The notes beneath the pieces are model-generated. The model worked only from the letters and a program-made list of their open reading frames with translations, was not told the origin of the DNA and did no database searches. DNA of 64,000 nt from Actinomycetaceae bacterium. Its GTDB lineage: Bacteria; Actinomycetota; Actinomycetes; Actinomycetales; Actinomycetaceae. The stretch lies in contig JAUNHH010000006.1 in NCBI GenBank assembly GCA_030524055.1, positions 62,001 through 126,000 on the forward strand, given 5' to 3'. Positions within the stretch are counted from its first letter, which is position 1. Each line of letters begins with the position of its first letter. Below, piece after piece: positions 62,801-64,000 of the stretch. Made by a program: the position numbers and the translations under genes.

Positions 62801-64000
62801 AGCGGAGGAGTCCATACTGACGCAGATGAAGATGCGTCCTCGTGCGCACCATCAGTAGTCAGGTCCTCGCCAACTGATCCTTCTGTGTCTCCAGCGGGGC
62901 CTTGAGGTTCTTCGGCAGAGTCTGCCGCATCTGCGGTGTCCGCATCCGCCGAGTTCACCTCAGATAGCTGCTCTATGTCGTCTTCTTCGGAAGTGTCATG
63001 TGCTTGCGCAGGGGTTTTCAGCCATCCGAATTCGGCAGGGGCCTCAGCGACGTGTTCCTCTTCATGGAGCACGCTCTGATCAGCACTATCATCAGATAGC
63101 GCAGAATCACTGCCAGTGCTACCAGGACCATCGCCGGCCATCGCGACGTACTCAGTGTCGTCTTCTGTGGTTTCAGGGACGCTCACTGGCGCGTCAGGCA
63201 TGAGCCAAGCAGCGGCTGCTGGCGAAGGAGAAAACTCTGCGGCTTCCTCGACGGGGACCTCGGAAGCGGGGACCTCAGAAGTGGGCTCACCGCCGTGCGC
63301 CCCTTCTAATTGGGGTTCTTCAGCTTCGCTGTCACCCTCAACAATTCCGGCCTCGGCCTCGTCTGACACATCCTGTGTCTCAGCTTCGGCGGCCCCTGTC
63401 GCATCCTCTAGAGGACTCTCGAAGGCCGTTTCATCAGCACTGTTGGTGTCGCCGCTCTCAACGTCACCGTGGTGATCGCTGTCAATGTCAAGCCCGTTGG
63501 TGTCATCAAGGCGCGCCTCATCACCAGAGGCATCCTCTTCCTCAGGAGCAGCCACAGTGGCCGAAATTTCGGCATCTGTCACAGTACTGGTGCGCGGCAG
63601 AGCAAAGTTCTCCACTGGGTCATCTTCAATAATGACCCCATCGACCTCGGGGGGAAGTTCCACAGAACCCTCAGGGGCAAGTTCGGCTGGCCCCTCCGGA
63701 GATTCTGCTTCACCTGGCGCCTTGGTAGGTTCATCTGCAACCTCAGCAGGTTCATCTGGCACCCCGGTAGGTTCATCTGGAACCTCGGCAGACCCGTTGG
63801 ATTCAGCCAACTCTTCCTGCCGAGCCTTCTCAGCTGCCGCAGCTGCAGCGCGAGCAATCGCCAACGCATGATGCGGGTCTGATGGTGGAGCTGGAGGCGG
63901 CGGGGAGGCAGCTAAACGCACAGGCGGCGCATTGTGGTGGTGGATGGCATGGTCCTCGGATTGCTCCTGGGATGCCGCTTGCTCCTCACGTACCGTCTGC
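59833..64000 (-). CDS. Very long acidic, Pro/Glu-rich protein (5' end outside window)
   Basis: The frame stays open to the right edge, so at least 1388 residues are present and the start is not seen. The N-terminal visible part is His- and Gln-rich, then Ala-rich. Next come imperfect repeats such as VPDEPTGVPDEPAEVADEP, a long Asp/Glu/Ser-rich section (about 700 residues), and a Pro/Gly-rich section (GSGPVPVPPVEGVPSAQAPS). A short basic end reads FKKLPKWLTRRGRQKPTPKH. I see no domain, signal peptide or membrane segment. It carries two copies of the 13-base-word core (61319 read DEGGAG, 61908 read PPPSS). Function is unknown. Sequence bias fits a disordered scaffold or cytoplasmic tail. Confidence 0.6.
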   Translation of the reverse strand, partial: QTVREEQAASQEQSEDHAIHHHNAPPVRLAASPPPPAPPSDPHHALAIARAAAAAAEKARQEELAESNGSAEVPDEPTGVPDEPAEVADEPTKAPGEAESPEGPAELAPEGSVELPPEVDGVIIEDDPVENFALPRTSTVTDAEISATVAAPEEEDASGDEARLDDTNGLDIDSDHHGDVESGDTNSADETAFESPLEDATGAAEAETQDVSDEAEAGIVEGDSEAEEPQLEGAHGGEPTSEVPASEVPVEEAAEFSPSPAAAAWLMPDAPVSVPETTEDDTEYVAMAGDGPGSTGSDSALSDDSADQSVLHEEEHVAEAPAEFGWLKTPAQAHDTSEEDDIEQLSEVNSADADTADAADSAEEPQGPAGDTEGSVGEDLTTDGAHEDASSSASVWTPPLPKIPYPAAVNSDDNPDKSGIEIIAEEVNSTRIIDDIPAEAPVLEGNAIDVDEDKDAESFISAAREFAATADEHHFAADFDAPGADGDDTIGADSGEEPQQLAEDSDQAPVEPNIEEHPEDEAFEEALPGGPSAEEHWDVEETTLSEAHSEREDPSNVAVGRETANHYDSPASVEGETRGESAVSIPPEVSIEPGDSADMEQISEGEAAHEAELYQEDSALHVDASESEEEPQETAENHDSHGPTTAPTRRVHRAHLTTTGLNPEDFPKRADIHGVRSTVDNRGAYGRLRAVDSPPPSSHEEEATEEEVTTQGAETRPEDNNVTPILPDEQRTESPEPADHATDHQPDTFGTGALDTPVTGLGGYVSRRVNAQATHDSEGDEPDTSDTIDLRPVVDAITAHEAALASGEEGTRELSDTQLHFLKLQGGVGDDEANPDFDAPVDTNHGGAGEEAQAEADSAPTPIPSRRSVLRAALAQAGLKRTTFLSLGEDEGGAGAETSTGGAEAAETSGPAEMTPPDLPEHVVDRQSADTAASDTPAGIIRTPIASRGPRTGIFDAVKPAGTTGPIPSVTTTGALASGDGADMPVGSEQKGTPHTPNPAEAIDALGSTGIGRAGGFDSGPSGDARPTAEGPSLDGEAPGVATNVSHAPDNPQEDLTETRVIRGRRPLFPPVGVSTPPQGTPVETSAGFAVPEQHSPVQGMPPVNTPVVPSPPPPATPPVAVTPPPPPVAPESAPNPPGGVPLGSGPVPVPPVEGVPSAQAPSPAGHTPVHGAPLPPPQGAPVVPAGHVPPGSAAPIPHDSARAAGPGQPGETRNPVTPVDPRGNGPFGQAPAPDSVRSGAPTSYPDAASPDTPGRPMPPLRSESPQRPPQSARSGPMMGVFAKAAKLAGSIPPPEEALSVPTEVPGSIEGAGIPAAETGLADTGVLPGVGLPADAGISPEGLNPPEAAPELPAEIPGEEPEDDTEEAFKKLPKWLTRRGRQKPTPKH

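Overview
The window looks like a chromosomal stretch of a moderately GC-rich actinobacterium. The nearest match I can argue for is the Actinomycetaceae, but I make no species call. The evidence is a giant bacterial type-I fatty acid synthase with its own AcpS, a biotin carboxylase-BCCP fusion next to a carboxyltransferase and a biotin ligase, a CmtR-type metal sensor, frequent GTG starts, leaderless-looking promoters, and dnaX-recR lying near ask-asd.

Layout. 1-5.06 kb is an accessory region: the end of an ABC-F gene, fused fragments of an XRE regulator and a luciferase-family oxidoreductase, a CmtR/cation-efflux pair with its operator, remnants of a mobilization module, and a frameshifted IS481-like element that stops beside tRNA-Gly(CCC). 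5.3-8.1 kb carries a Nudix hydrolase, a TetR regulator, thioredoxin and a repeat-rich spacer. 8.1-21.3 kb (minus strand) holds dnaX-recR, two tandem 14-TM drug-efflux paralogues, a two-component system and ask-asd. 21.7-28 kb holds an RNB ribonuclease, a molybdate transporter (modA plus a fused modBC), a Mog-like protein and a second TetR.

28.3-43.2 kb is a lipid-synthesis cluster: biotin ligase, acyl-CoA carboxylase alpha and beta, FAS-I, AcpS and the biotin transporter BioY. Together these import biotin, biotinylate the carboxylase, make malonyl-CoA and elongate fatty acids. 44.1-59.8 kb is a nitrate-respiration and molybdenum-cofactor cluster: mobA, moaA, narK, narGHJI, an HTH-MoaD fusion, moaE, moeB, moeA, moaC and mog. 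With modA/modBC it covers molybdate uptake, cofactor assembly and the enzyme that needs the cofactor. The right end is a very long, acidic, proline-rich protein that runs off the window.

The most unusual feature is a 13-base word, ACGAGGGCGGGGC. By hand count its 12-base core occurs 32 times between 5.2 and 62 kb and never in the accessory first 5.2 kb. It is on both strands about equally, in spacers and inside genes, in several reading frames, and sometimes as inverted pairs. It behaves like a genome-wide DNA signal, resembling the uptake sequences of Neisseria and Pasteurellaceae. The spacers also hold at least four other repeat families, including arrays of an 8-base unit phased at exactly 19 bases that fold back on themselves.
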